DNA of 30,206 bases from Actinomycetota bacterium. GTDB lineage: Bacteria > Actinomycetota > Humimicrobiia > Humimicrobiales > Humimicrobiaceae. Under the pieces are notes generated by a model that was given only the letters and a program-made list of their open reading frames with translations, ran no database searches and was not told the origin of the DNA. The stretch is taken from assembly GCA_023488645.1 (NCBI GenBank), contig JAMDDL010000003.1, forward strand, positions 1-30,206, read 5' to 3'. Within the stretch, counting starts at the first letter, position 1, and each line of letters starts with the position of its first letter. The position numbers and the translations under genes are program-made. This document shows, piece after piece, positions 6,790 through 15,092 of this stretch.

Positions 6790-9099
6790 ATGGAGAAATT
6801 CAGAATTTTTCTTAATAATATTTCCTGCTTTTTTAGCACTTTTATTAGCAGAGCCAGGTTTTATATTGATGAACAGGGCAGAATTGAGGGGCATTTTGAA
6901 CAGAATTACTGGCACATAAATAACAGTTTTTTAAGAGACAGGCTCCACATTAGAAAAATAAATATCACCAAAGTAACAACGATAACAGTATTTGTATTAA
7001 TTTATCTTGCAATTTGTGTTGTTTTCAGACCATGGCTTATTTTAAGCCTTACCACTACAGCCGGAGGTGACACAGGAACCCACCATTACGGAATAAAATT
7101 CATGATAGATAACCTGCTTCCCAAATTCAGAGTTACAGGCTGGTCTGACGGCTGGTATGCAGGTATGCCGATCATACAATTTTATTTCCCCTTTCCTTAT
7201 CTTTTAGTTGCTCTTTTAAGTAAAATAATTCCCTACAATATAGCCTTTAAAGTTATTACTGTTTTAGGCTCTTTTATTTTACCTGCTTGTGCTTACTGGA
7301 TGATCAAACTTTTCAGATTTAAATATCCGTACCCGCTTCTTGGTGCGCTTGGAGCAACACTTTTTTTATTTATTGAAAGTTATTCCATTTATGGAGGAAA
7401 CTTCCTGAGTACTCTTGCTGGAGAATTCGGATATTCTTTCAGTTTCGCTCTTGGTTTTTTATTTATAAGTACAATGCACCTGGCGCTTGAAAGAGGGGCA
7501 AAATTTAACTGGCTTTTTGTCTTAAACTGTTTCATCTTAATGGCGGTTGCGCTTTCCCATGTTCTTACAATAATTTGCCTTCTGTTAATTCTTCCATGGC
7601 TGCTTCTGGAAAACAGAAAAGGAAGAAATGTGTGGTATATGATTTGTGTTCTTATTATCGGATTTTTTCTGACAGCATTCTGGAGTGTGCCTTTTGCTCT
7701 CAAACTTAAATATACGCCTAATATGGGATGGCATAATTTAAAGAATTTTAAGCCGCTGGCTCCTGCGGAACTTATTCCTGCAGTCGTATTAGCTGTTATA
7801 GGCATAATAATTTATATAATTATAATTTCAAGAAGGGATGACAAAAGAAATATTGCATTTACAATTTCATATCTTCTTCTTACCCTTGTATTTTTCATCC
7901 CGGGCGAAGGCAGGATCTGGAATGCAAGGCTTTTGCCGTATATATATATCCTTGATTTGCTGCTTGCCGGATACACACTGTTCTTTTTATTCGGAATACT
8001 TATGATATATTTGCGTAAATATAAAGTTTCAGCCAGCAGGATTGCAGCGCTGTTGTTTGTTCCTTTAATTGCTATTGGTGCTTTTGGGACAATACTTTCA
8101 ACGCAGCCGAAAGCTGCAGGCTGGGCAACTTATAACTACAGCGGTTATGAAAAAAAGCCTTACTGGAAAATATATAAAATGATGATGGATTATATTGATT
8201 CCAAACCTGAAGGCAGATGGATGGTTGAACAAAACCACGATGCTCTTGAAAAGCTTGGAACTACAAGAGCTTTTGAACTCATTCCTTACTGGACAAAAAG
8301 CGCAACAATGGAAGGACTGCTTGCTGAAGGCGCTTTTACAGCTCCATTCCACTTTACAGAGCAGGCTTTGCTTTCAAAAAGGCCAAGCAATGCCATTCCG
8401 GGGTTAAAACTTCCGCCAATGAATATAAAATTAGGTGTTGATAATCTTAAGATGATGAATATAAGGTATATGATTGCAAGCTCTCCGGAAGCTACTGCAG
8501 AACTTGATAAAAATCCTGATGCAAAGCTGATGGCAAAGTTTGATGTTTTTAATTTTTATGAAATAAATACAACCGGCATGTATGTGGAAATTTTAAAGAT
8601 TTTGCCTGTCAGGGTTAAGACAGAAAAATGGTATGATACTATTCTTCCATGGTTTAAATATGATGATCCCGATAAAGCATTCATTATATGGGATCAGGGA
8701 GAAAAGGGGCTTGAAAATTTCAGGGAAGTATCTTCATCTTCAGTAACTGAAATTAAAAAGATTCCCATTAAAACTAATGGCAGTGTGCTTGAAGAGCATA
8801 TTGAAAATGAGAAAATAACATTTAAAACTACTGCAATTGGAATTCCGCATATTATAAAAATATCGTATTTCCCAAACTGGAAAGCTGTTGGCGCTGATGG
8901 GCCTTATGCAATTTCCCCGTCATTTATGATGGTAATTCCAAGACAGGAAAATGTGACATTATATTATGGTTCAACAAGAGAAGATGTAATTGCGAGAACC
9001 TTTACTCAAGCCGCATGGATATTTCTGGTTGTTCTTCTAATTATTGACAGAACAAAATATATTATGATTCTCAAAAAGAGCAAAAATAGTTGCAAGTAG
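6790..9099 (+). CDS. Large membrane protein, PTPS-related (GT-C-like) family
   Basis: 769 residues. After about 55 soluble residues, roughly ten or more hydrophobic helices follow (from about residue 58 to 460), then an extracytoplasmic domain and a final helix near 745-762. The loop after the first helix (AGGDTGTHHYGIKFMIDNLL, then WYAGMPIIQFYFPFPYLL) is characteristic of the membrane family annotated as 6-pyruvoyl-tetrahydropterin-synthase-related. That family resembles GT-C glycosyltransferases using lipid-linked sugars; no pterin chemistry is implied. The role is probably in cell-surface polysaccharide or protein glycosylation, which is inference. The ATG at 6790 has only a weak ribosome site. 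The gene is monocistronic. Confidence 0.75.
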   Translation: MEKFRIFLNNISCFFSTFISRARFYIDEQGRIEGHFEQNYWHINNSFLRDRLHIRKINITKVTTITVFVLIYLAICVVFRPWLILSLTTTAGGDTGTHHYGIKFMIDNLLPKFRVTGWSDGWYAGMPIIQFYFPFPYLLVALLSKIIPYNIAFKVITVLGSFILPACAYWMIKLFRFKYPYPLLGALGATLFLFIESYSIYGGNFLSTLAGEFGYSFSFALGFLFISTMHLALERGAKFNWLFVLNCFILMAVALSHVLTIICLLLILPWLLLENRKGRNVWYMICVLIIGFFLTAFWSVPFALKLKYTPNMGWHNLKNFKPLAPAELIPAVVLAVIGIIIYIIIISRRDDKRNIAFTISYLLLTLVFFIPGEGRIWNARLLPYIYILDLLLAGYTLFFLFGILMIYLRKYKVSASRIAALLFVPLIAIGAFGTILSTQPKAAGWATYNYSGYEKKPYWKIYKMMMDYIDSKPEGRWMVEQNHDALEKLGTTRAFELIPYWTKSATMEGLLAEGAFTAPFHFTEQALLSKRPSNAIPGLKLPPMNIKLGVDNLKMMNIRYMIASSPEATAELDKNPDAKLMAKFDVFNFYEINTTGMYVEILKILPVRVKTEKWYDTILPWFKYDDPDKAFIIWDQGEKGLENFREVSSSSVTEIKKIPIKTNGSVLEEHIENEKITFKTTAIGIPHIIKISYFPNWKAVGADGPYAISPSFMMVIPRQENVTLYYGSTREDVIARTFTQAAWIFLVVLLIIDRTKYIMILKKSKNSCK

Positions 9100-9122
9100 A
9101 ATCTGTCTATAAGAATAAATAA

Positions 9123-9224
9123 TTAGACAAGAAACATTAAAAAAAATCTTACTCCTGCTGCTTCAACTCTTTTTGCGATGTCTGCCGGGGCATAATCGTC
9201 AAAACTGATATTCTTTTCCGTCAA
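9123..9224 (-). pseudogene. Truncated N-terminus of a formate/nitrite-transporter-like gene
   Basis: A 33-codon frame starts at TTG 9224 with a strong GGAGG 7 nt upstream and ends at TAA 9123. It reads (start)TEKNISFDDYAPADIAKR, then VEAAGVRFFLMFLV. The PADIAKRVEAAGV segment followed by a hydrophobic helix start resembles the beginning of FNT-family formate/nitrite channels (about 260 residues). All downstream helices are missing, so this looks like the 5' stub of a deleted gene. The family assignment rests on a short match and is tentative. The rest of the 9100-9415 gap is AT-rich with no gene seen. Confidence 0.5.
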
Positions 9225-9415
9225 GATGTTTCCTCCGTTCTTATCTATGTTATTATTAATTGCTACTGAAATGTTTACATACTTCAAAAAACAAACTGCA
9301 TAAACTCAAAATAAAAAATAAAAAATTATTTTATTAAATTAAGAAAAATAAGCAACCATAAAATAATTTTTTACTTTTTTAAATAAAATATTTACAAAAT
9401 AAATTATTGTTAAGA

Positions 9416-9781
9416 CTAATAATCAATATAAATTTTTCCGCCAAAAACAAAAAAGATTTTTAATTTATCTGTATCTTCCGTTATTATTGAATGCTCCATG
9501 TTTGGGGGAATATAAAGAAAATCACCTTTTTTTACCTGATTTAACTCCCCGGCTACATTAACTGCCCCGATACCTGAAAGTACATATAAGGCTTCTGAAA
9601 CATCATGAGAATGCGAAAGAGAAGTTTTATTTTTATCAAATTCAACAATACCAAGACTTAAATCATTAGTTTTAACATATCCTTGAGAGCCAAATGCAAA
9701 TCTGACCCACCTGTCTTCAAAGATTTTTTTATTTATTTCTTCTTCATTAAATTTATATGGTTTTAAATTATCCTGCTGCAA
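9416..9781 (-). CDS. Cupin-domain protein
   Basis: 121 residues, starting at TTG 9781 with GGAGG five nucleotides upstream (no nearby ATG fits). A single small-barrel cupin fills the C-terminal two thirds: HSHDVSEALYVLSGIG holds the first motif (two His and the Glu), and GDFLYIPPNMEHSI the second (Pro and His). The metal-site residues are intact. The specific activity is not evident; such proteins range from sugar isomerases to small regulatory or binding proteins. The gene is alone and preceded by an inverted repeat at 9819-9846. Confidence 0.8.
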   Translation of the reverse strand: MQQDNLKPYKFNEEEINKKIFEDRWVRFAFGSQGYVKTNDLSLGIVEFDKNKTSLSHSHDVSEALYVLSGIGAVNVAGELNQVKKGDFLYIPPNMEHSIITEDTDKLKIFFVFGGKIYIDY

Positions 9782-9818
9782 ATTAACCTCCGGACTTTAA
9801 AATTGTTAAATTATAATA

Positions 9819-9846
9819 TGGTAAAAATTTGTGCTATATTTTACCA
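9819..9846. promoter_or_regulatory. Inverted repeat upstream of the cupin gene
   Basis: TGGTAAAA (9819-9826) and TTTTACCA (9839-9846) are perfect 8-bp arms separated by 12 bp. They lie 38 bp upstream of the cupin start, next to a TATAAT-like box on the minus strand, which suggests an operator. The remaining sequence to the corA start at 10077 shows nothing else clear. Confidence 0.35.
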
Positions 9847-10076
9847 GAAAAGAGATGAATGTAATAATTATTTTTTATTTATTTAGAAAAAATACTATTA
9901 TGAAAAGATGAAGAATTGTTGCAAGTCCAAAATAATTAAAAAAGCATAAACCCGCTTGAATACATCAAAATGCAATAACCTAGTTCTAAAATAAACATGG
10001 AAAAGGTAAAATATATTTTAAAGAAATATTTTAGAAAAATAGCTGAGTCAGTTTTATGCAAAAGAGGGGGATTTTT

Positions 10077-11141
10077 ATGGCAAAAATATCTAAACAAAGA
10101 TCCAGTAAATCCGGGATGCCGGCAGGCTCACTTATTCATATAGGTGAAAGAAAAGTAGATAAAATAAAAATCAAATTAATAGATTATGGAGATCAGGATT
10201 ATATTGAGCAGGATATTGAAGATATTGAGCAGTGTTTTAAGTTCAAGGATGAAAAGACAATAACCTGGATAAATATTGATGGTATACACGAGACCGATAT
10301 TTTAAGTAAGCTGGGAAAGTGCTTTGGTTTTCATCCCCTTATCCTTGAAGATATTTTAAATACGGAACAACGCCCGAAAATAGAAGACTTCACCGACTAC
10401 ATTTATATTGTTTTAAAAATGATTGATTATGATAATAAACTTGATGAAATTACTTTGGAACAGGTAAGCATTATCGTTGGCAAAAATTACGTAATCTCTT
10501 TGCAGGAAAAACCTTTGAACATTTATGAACCTATAAAAAACAGGATTAGAAACGATAGAAGCAAAGTAAGAAAAGCCGGTTCAGATTATCTGGCATATTT
10601 ATTAATAGACTCCATCATAGACAATTATTTTGATGTTATAGAAAAAACAGGGGAAAAAATAGAGACTGTTGAGGACAAACTCGTTGTAAACCCCACACAA
10701 AAAACTTTAAAGACCATATACAATTTAAAAAGGGATATGCTCTTTATGCGAAAATCAACCTGGCCACTTAGGGAAGTCATAAGCAAAATGGAAAGAGGCG
10801 AAATATCCCTTATTAATGACAGCACAAGAATATATATAAGAGATGTATACGACCATATAATTCAGGTCATAGACACGATAGAAACTTACAGAGATATACT
10901 TTCAGGAATGATAGATATTTATCTTTCAAGCATAAGTAACAGATTAAATGAGGTAATGAAAATTTTAACGATCATATCTACGATATTTATTCCCATCACA
11001 TTTATAGCCAGCATATATGGAATGAACTTTAAATTTATGCCTGAAGTTTCATGGAAATGGAGTTACCTTATTGTATGGGTGATAATTATTGCTGTTATTA
11101 TTTATATGGTTATATTTTTTAAAAGAAAAAAATGGTTCTGA
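10077..11141 (+). CDS. corA: CorA-type magnesium/cobalt channel
   Basis: 354 residues. The ATG at 10077 is preferred over the in-frame ATG at 10056 because AGAGGGGG lies 6-7 nt before it. The protein is the standard CorA layout: an acidic cytoplasmic funnel, a long helix (around residues 180-285), then two membrane helices near the C-terminus with the YGMNF signature (SIYGMNF) that forms the selectivity filter. The tail is basic (FKRKKWF). It works as a homopentamer for Mg2+ uptake. Length is normal. Single gene; the upstream region shows no recognised metal riboswitch. Confidence 0.93.
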   Translation: MAKISKQRSSKSGMPAGSLIHIGERKVDKIKIKLIDYGDQDYIEQDIEDIEQCFKFKDEKTITWINIDGIHETDILSKLGKCFGFHPLILEDILNTEQRPKIEDFTDYIYIVLKMIDYDNKLDEITLEQVSIIVGKNYVISLQEKPLNIYEPIKNRIRNDRSKVRKAGSDYLAYLLIDSIIDNYFDVIEKTGEKIETVEDKLVVNPTQKTLKTIYNLKRDMLFMRKSTWPLREVISKMERGEISLINDSTRIYIRDVYDHIIQVIDTIETYRDILSGMIDIYLSSISNRLNEVMKILTIISTIFIPITFIASIYGMNFKFMPEVSWKWSYLIVWVIIIAVIIYMVIFFKRKKWF

Positions 11142-11153
11142 TTTTTTATTTAT

Positions 11154-11243
11154 GGTATTAAAGTTGGAAAATCAAAATTAGTTATTTTACAAAGTGATAT
11201 AACAAAGCAGGGCACTGATGCTATTGTAAATGCGGCAAATTAA
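11154..11243 (+). pseudogene. Stub of a macro-domain (ADP-ribose-binding) protein
   Basis: The frame from 11154 reads GIKVGKSKLVILQSDITKQG, then TDAIVNAAN, followed at once by TAA (11241-11243). This matches the first two strands of macro domains, including the invariant DAIVNAAN motif that contacts ADP-ribose. A complete domain needs about 140 further residues (GGGVD loop onward), which are absent. No start codon lies in this frame after the corA stop; the ATG at 11152 is in another frame. It is a residual 5' fragment. Confidence 0.7.
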
Positions 11244-11295
11244 TACTTAATAAAATTAATAATTTTTACTATAAAACTTAAATTTTTTAAAGATT

Positions 11296-11625
11296 CTAAT
11301 GTCCTTCCGTCAAAGCCTTAACTGCAAGTGCAAGGTAACAGAGAACTATGGGAGGGATAGCGATAAGGGTCAGCATCATACCTTTTGAAATTTTATGCAT
11401 CGCTTTTGTTTCTTTTATATTAGAGATAAGGCTTATTAAAAATAAAATGCCTGCTGCGAGCACAACAACCAGGAGAGATCCGATTATTATATACGAGTAA
11501 GTCATCACATTATTTTTTATTATTTCAATGCTCAAAAAAAGTATGAAGATGTAAAATGCAAAAGCGAAATATCCCGTTATGATAGTTGCCAATCCCAGTT
11601 TATAATTCTTTACTTTTAATTCCAT
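11296..11625 (-). CDS. Small membrane protein of unknown function
   Basis: 109 residues with three predicted membrane helices (about 12-34, 43-66 and 83-105) joined by short basic loops. No recognised family motif. It is divergent from the small HTH gene at 11710 across an 84-bp region containing a 12-bp inverted repeat, so the two are probably regulated together. Small HTH regulators of this type are often found beside short membrane proteins of unknown function. Confidence 0.6.
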   Translation of the reverse strand: MELKVKNYKLGLATIITGYFAFAFYIFILFLSIEIIKNNVMTYSYIIIGSLLVVVLAAGILFLISLISNIKETKAMHKISKGMMLTLIAIPPIVLCYLALAVKALTEGH

Positions 11626-11657
11626 TTCTTTCCTTTTTTTAAAAAATACTTGAAATA

Positions 11658-11698
11658 ATGTATATTATTATATAAAATATGTATACAATAATATACAT
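11658..11698. promoter_or_regulatory. Shared operator between divergent membrane-protein and HTH genes
   Basis: ATGTATATTATT (11658-11669) and AATAATATACAT (11687-11698) are perfect 12-bp inverted arms. A third ATGTATAC lies between them, ending in the palindrome GTATAC (11681-11686). The site fills the divergent intergenic region and is probably bound by the HTH protein encoded next to it. Confidence 0.5.
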
Positions 11699-11709
11699 AA
11701 TAAATAATT

Positions 11710-11937
11710 ATGTCAAGCACAAATAAACAAGTAATATTAGGTAACAACCTTAGAAAGTGCAGGTTTGAACATAATGAAATTTCTCAGCAGGAACTTGCTA
11801 ATGCTCTCGGGGTGACCAGGCTTACGATTCACTCAATTGAAACTGGCAAATTCAACCCGTCTGTCTCACTTGCCCTGAAGATTGCAAGATTTTTTAATAA
11901 ACCGGTAGAAGAAATATTTTATCTTTATGAGAGCTAG
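11710..11937 (+). CDS. Small Xre/Cro-type HTH transcriptional regulator
   Basis: 75 residues, nearly all one helix-turn-helix domain: SQQELANALGVTRLTIHSIE is the HTH, followed by GKFNPSVSLALKIARFF and the closing KPVEEIFYL. This is the common short Xre form without an effector domain. It is followed after 60 bp by a membrane-protein gene and diverges from another, a frequent context for such regulators. No clear ribosome site precedes the ATG, but the motif layout fits this start. Confidence 0.85.
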   Translation: MSSTNKQVILGNNLRKCRFEHNEISQQELANALGVTRLTIHSIETGKFNPSVSLALKIARFFNKPVEEIFYLYES

Positions 11938-11997
11938 CCGTGCTATAAAGATTTTTTTATTCTTAATTATTATTGATTGGGATAAAAGGAGCTGCAA

Positions 11998-12909
11998 ATG
12001 AAAAAAACTACAGATATAAGTCAAAAAGTGACACTTGGATTTAGCATATTATCTTTTGCAGGATTTATATACAATTTATTTTTTTATATTTCACTTGAAA
12101 TTATAACAATAAAATTTGGGAATATAGCTTCTTTTATCGATAGAGCAGAAATATTTGTGGGTATAATTTTTATAATATTATTTTTATTTCATATCTCAGC
12201 AATTTTAACAATAATTTTTCAATTAAAGGCTTCCAGCAGAGAAAATCTTTTTACTGCTTTCTTGTTTTTTATTTCAATAATATCTTTAATTATGGTTTTT
12301 GGCGATTTTGCCCTGATTTCTGATATTATAAAAGAATACAAAGCAGGAATCTCCGGAATTGAAACAGAATTTATAGTTTTATATTTCAGCCAGGCCCTTC
12401 ATCTGCTGCTGCTCATAATAATTCCGGTATTTTTGATTTTAAAGAATAAAAGAAAAATTTTTATTGCAGATATTAAAGAGGTTGCCATAAAGGATGAAGC
12501 AATTTTTATCAATGTTCAATATATCGGGATTTTCACAGGCACGCTGGGATTGATAATTCTGACTGCATTGTCAGTTTTTGCTCCACTTTGGGCAATAAAA
12601 AAAGGTATTGTAACAGTATGCGCAACACTTATTCTGCCATATGCCATAATAGCTGCATACTGGTTGATAATGAAGTTCAGGGAAAGATTGACCGAATGGT
12701 ATGATGAAAAACAATTTCAGGATGTAACAAAAGCAAGTCTTATATCTTTCATTTCTTCAATGGTCATACTTGCAATTTTTTTTATAATACAAAATACCGT
12801 GACTAAATTTCAACTCCTCAATGTGATATGGTTTCCATTATATTTCTTTATTGCACTTGTGATATTTTCGGGTACAATTCTTTATCTGAATAAAAAAGCT
12901 TTAGATTAA
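11998..12909 (+). CDS. Multi-spanning membrane protein of unknown function
   Basis: 303 residues; AAAGGAGCTGCAA immediately precedes the ATG. About eight hydrophobic helices are visible, roughly in four pairs, with a central soluble stretch (about 150-170, basic). No transporter signature or catalytic motif is recognised. It lies downstream of the small HTH gene and may be cotranscribed with it. Nothing supports a specific function. Confidence 0.65.
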   Translation: MKKTTDISQKVTLGFSILSFAGFIYNLFFYISLEIITIKFGNIASFIDRAEIFVGIIFIILFLFHISAILTIIFQLKASSRENLFTAFLFFISIISLIMVFGDFALISDIIKEYKAGISGIETEFIVLYFSQALHLLLLIIIPVFLILKNKRKIFIADIKEVAIKDEAIFINVQYIGIFTGTLGLIILTALSVFAPLWAIKKGIVTVCATLILPYAIIAAYWLIMKFRERLTEWYDEKQFQDVTKASLISFISSMVILAIFFIIQNTVTKFQLLNVIWFPLYFFIALVIFSGTILYLNKKALD

Positions 12910-12930
12910 GATTTTCACCAGGAGCCCAAT

Positions 12931-13187
12931 GTATATTGCAGCCACAGGATTTATCCTCGCGACACCAGGTCCATGGAAAATCTTGCAAGATATATCATAA
13001 GGGCATCTTTTTCACAGGAGAGGATGACATACATTGGGGAAGAATAAAAAGATTATTTAAGTCTTCTGTCTGTTAACTTTTCTTACACTTTTTATTTTTA
13101 ATGATTGCAACATCAGTTTATGGTGTTTATTGGTATTTAATTTATGTGTTATACTTGTGAGGTCCAAAAGCAAGTTCCTATAATCTC
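12931..13187 (+). mobile_element. IS91/Y2-like transposon 3' end, copy 1 (257-bp direct repeat)
   Basis: This 257-bp unit recurs without a mismatch at 23505-23761 in the same orientation. From its first base it encodes the last 38 residues of a transposase (frame to TAA at 13045-13047) containing MENLARYIIRASFSQERMTY, the C-terminal motif of the IS91/IS801-like Y2 (HUH) putative transposase family. About 140 bp of non-coding terminal sequence follow. Near the right end, TTGTGA (13155-13160), 18 bp and TATAAT (13179-13184) form a promoter-like sequence pointing out of the element. The catalytic N-terminal part is absent, so the copy cannot move by itself. The short open frame on the minus strand here is a shadow. 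Confidence 0.75.
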
Positions 13188-13263
13188 CAGGTACAATAGG
13201 CAATACCTTAAATGACACAGCAATGCTGGAAAAAGTGCTGGATGAAGATCTGAAAAACAACTA
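13188..13263 (+). pseudogene. Possible C-terminal gene fragment abutting repeat copy 1
   Basis: Just right of the repeat, an open frame reads GTIGNTLNDTAMLEKVLDED and ends LKNN plus stop at 13261-13263. It has no start and looks like the last turn of a helical protein, possibly ferritin-like, cut by the repeat. Too short to name. Confidence 0.3.
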
Positions 13264-13644
13264 AAAACTTTTTAAGAATAAGTTTTATCTTATTTTTATA
13301 AATTAAAGATTAGCATCAACTCCATTTTTTAATTTTAGCTTCTTTATACTTAAAATAATGTCTCGAAATATAGAGGAAAATGCATTAATTCAATAAGTTT
13401 CTTCGTATCTACCGATATTATGTCTTCATCTATAAGGAAATCAATATGTATCCTATAAGAAATGTCAATTAATGTAGAGTTTTCTCAAACCTGCCGAATA
13501 ATTAAGCCCAAACTTGCTCCCGATTTTGTTTCAAAAGATTAATAAAAATATTACATAAAAATTGAACTGACTTATGTTCTTGTATCATCTGGGAAAAATT
13601 ACTTGATTAAAAACAATAATTTATTAAAAAAAGCATTTTATATA
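13264..13644. other. Gene-free stretch, possibly a decayed gene on the minus strand
   Basis: No intact gene. On the minus strand around 13455-13357 one frame gives YRIHIDFLIDEDIISVDTKK, then LIELMHFPLYFETLF and a stop. It has no start and is broken by stops further upstream, which suggests a relic. The family is not recognised. The right-hand end runs into the promoter at 13645. Confidence 0.3.
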
Positions 13645-13690
13645 TTGACAATTATCTATAAAATAAATATTATTAATGCAAGCGCTTGAA
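13645..13690 (+). promoter_or_regulatory. LacI-regulated promoter with operator O1
   Basis: TTGACA (13645-13650), an exact 17-bp spacer and TATTAT (13668-13673) form a strong promoter. TGCAAGCGCTTGAA (13677-13690), with perfect palindrome CAAGCGCTTG, lies immediately downstream and covers the start site. This is a LacI/GalR-type operator in blocking position, and transcription runs toward the M24 gene. The leader would be about 215 nt. Confidence 0.8.
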
Positions 13691-13845
13691 TTTTGTTTTT
13701 TTGAAATTTAGAAAATTTAATAGAATTTTATTAAATAATCAGCTTTAAATTAAGTAATTTTTTAATTTTTATATCTTACTTACTCTTTATAAATAAAAAA
13801 TATTGGAAAAAATAGAATAGTAGTAAAAAATTTTATATTATTTGG

Positions 13846-13857
13846 GCAAACGCTTGT
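13846..13857. promoter_or_regulatory. LacI-type operator O2
   Basis: GCAAACGCTTGT is nearly identical to O1 and O3 (shared GCAARCGCTTG). It lies 167 bp downstream of O1, inside the leader, 38 bp before the M24 ATG and just upstream of a TATAAT at 13860-13865. It may act as an auxiliary site for looping or as a roadblock. Its presence argues that the upstream in-frame TTG at 13842 is not the real start of the M24 gene. Confidence 0.75.
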
Positions 13858-13895
13858 ACTATAATTTAATAATTATATTTTTGAAAGGAGCTTTA

Positions 13896-15080
13896 ATGAA
13901 TTTTCCGGTTATCTTAGAAAAAGAATTTAAAACAAGAATAAAGAGATTTAAACAAAAGATGAGTGATAATAAATTAGATCTGGTTGTTATTTACTCAAAT
14001 TTGCTCGATCCTTCATCGGTAAGGTATTTATCGGATGTTTCTCCGATAAATGAAAGTGCTGCAATTGTCATACCGCTTGAAGGCGAACCTATATTATGTT
14101 CAGGACAGGCATGTCATGAGTGGTCAAAATTTAAATCAAAAATAAAAGATGTAAGGATACTTCCGGAAGTCGGAGAAGTATCCGGAGTCGAATATGATAT
14201 TGAAGATCAGATGGATTTTAAAGATTTATTTAAAGAAATTAAAACAAAATACTATATAAAAAAAATCGGGATAATAGGAGAGCTTATTTTCCCTTATGTA
14301 ATTTACAGAAAACTTGAAAGCGTTTTTGAAAATATTCAGATAACAAATTGTGAGCAGCTCATTTATGAACTAAGAATGCAAAAATCAAAGGATGAACGGG
14401 AGTGTATAAAAAAAGCTGGAAGAATTATAAGTGATACCTTTTCCTTTGCAGTCGATAGAATAAAACCAGGTTATACGGAACTTGATATACAAGCTGATAT
14501 AGAAAGTCAAATGCTGAAATTGGGCGCTGAAGCTTATTGCAACTCTTTTGCTCCAATGGTTCCATCAGGTAACGATAATTCTAATCTATGCATGAACAGA
14601 AATACTTTAAGAAAAATTAGTGGAGGCGAGATTGTAGATTTGCAGGCTGGTTCACTTTATGAAGGTTATAATGCTGTAATTTGCGCGCCCTTTGTATTAG
14701 GAAAAATTCCTCAGGAAATAAAAGATGCAGTAAAGGCAGCATTTGAAGCTGAGAAAATGGTTGTTGATGCAATGAAACCAGGAGCAACATCCATAGAACT
14801 TTTTGAAGTATACAATAATTTCCTAAAAAAAGAGAGATATGAAAAATTTTCTCCCTATGGTTCCGTGCATTCTTTAGGTATGCTTGAATGTGAATCTCCG
14901 TTTTTCTCTTCAAAGAAAGAAGTTGTTATGCTTGAAGATATGGCTATCGCAATAGATGTTTATTTTAAAGGGATGTCCTGGGGATCTTTCAGGATAGAGG
15001 ATACATATATTATTAAAAAAAATGGTGCCGAATTGGTCACTTCGTTTAACGAAAAATTTATACCTGAAAATTTTTTTTAA
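13896..15080 (+). CDS. M24 (creatinase/Xaa-Pro peptidase-like) protein with degraded metal site
   Basis: 394 residues from ATG 13896, chosen because AAAGGAG precedes it and operator O2 covers the region upstream. N-terminal creatinase-type domain about 1-155, pita-bread domain about 160-390. Of the usual M24 ligands, Asp248 (EIVDLQAG), His325 and Glu368 (FRIEDTY) remain. The second Asp is missing (GYNAVICAPF, 257-266, has no acidic residue), the first Glu is Asp354, and the substrate-binding His expected near 225-235 is absent. This is closer to metal-independent creatinase-like hydrolases than to aminopeptidases. It is the first gene of the LacI-controlled operon, so a C-N bond hydrolysis in catabolism of the imported substrate is the best guess. 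Confidence 0.8.
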   Translation: MNFPVILEKEFKTRIKRFKQKMSDNKLDLVVIYSNLLDPSSVRYLSDVSPINESAAIVIPLEGEPILCSGQACHEWSKFKSKIKDVRILPEVGEVSGVEYDIEDQMDFKDLFKEIKTKYYIKKIGIIGELIFPYVIYRKLESVFENIQITNCEQLIYELRMQKSKDERECIKKAGRIISDTFSFAVDRIKPGYTELDIQADIESQMLKLGAEAYCNSFAPMVPSGNDNSNLCMNRNTLRKISGGEIVDLQAGSLYEGYNAVICAPFVLGKIPQEIKDAVKAAFEAEKMVVDAMKPGATSIELFEVYNNFLKKERYEKFSPYGSVHSLGMLECESPFFSSKKEVVMLEDMAIAIDVYFKGMSWGSFRIEDTYIIKKNGAELVTSFNEKFIPENFF

Positions 15081-15092
15081 AGGACAAAGATA

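Noticed and set aside
13057..13260. 67-residue minus-strand open frame across the right end of repeat copy 1
   Set aside because: It crosses the repeat boundary and does not persist in copy 2, so it is accidental.
13842..13895. Upstream extension of the M24 gene from TTG 13842
   Set aside because: The extension is translated from operator O2 and the TATAAT after it, and lacks a ribosome site; ATG 13896 has AAAGGAG.
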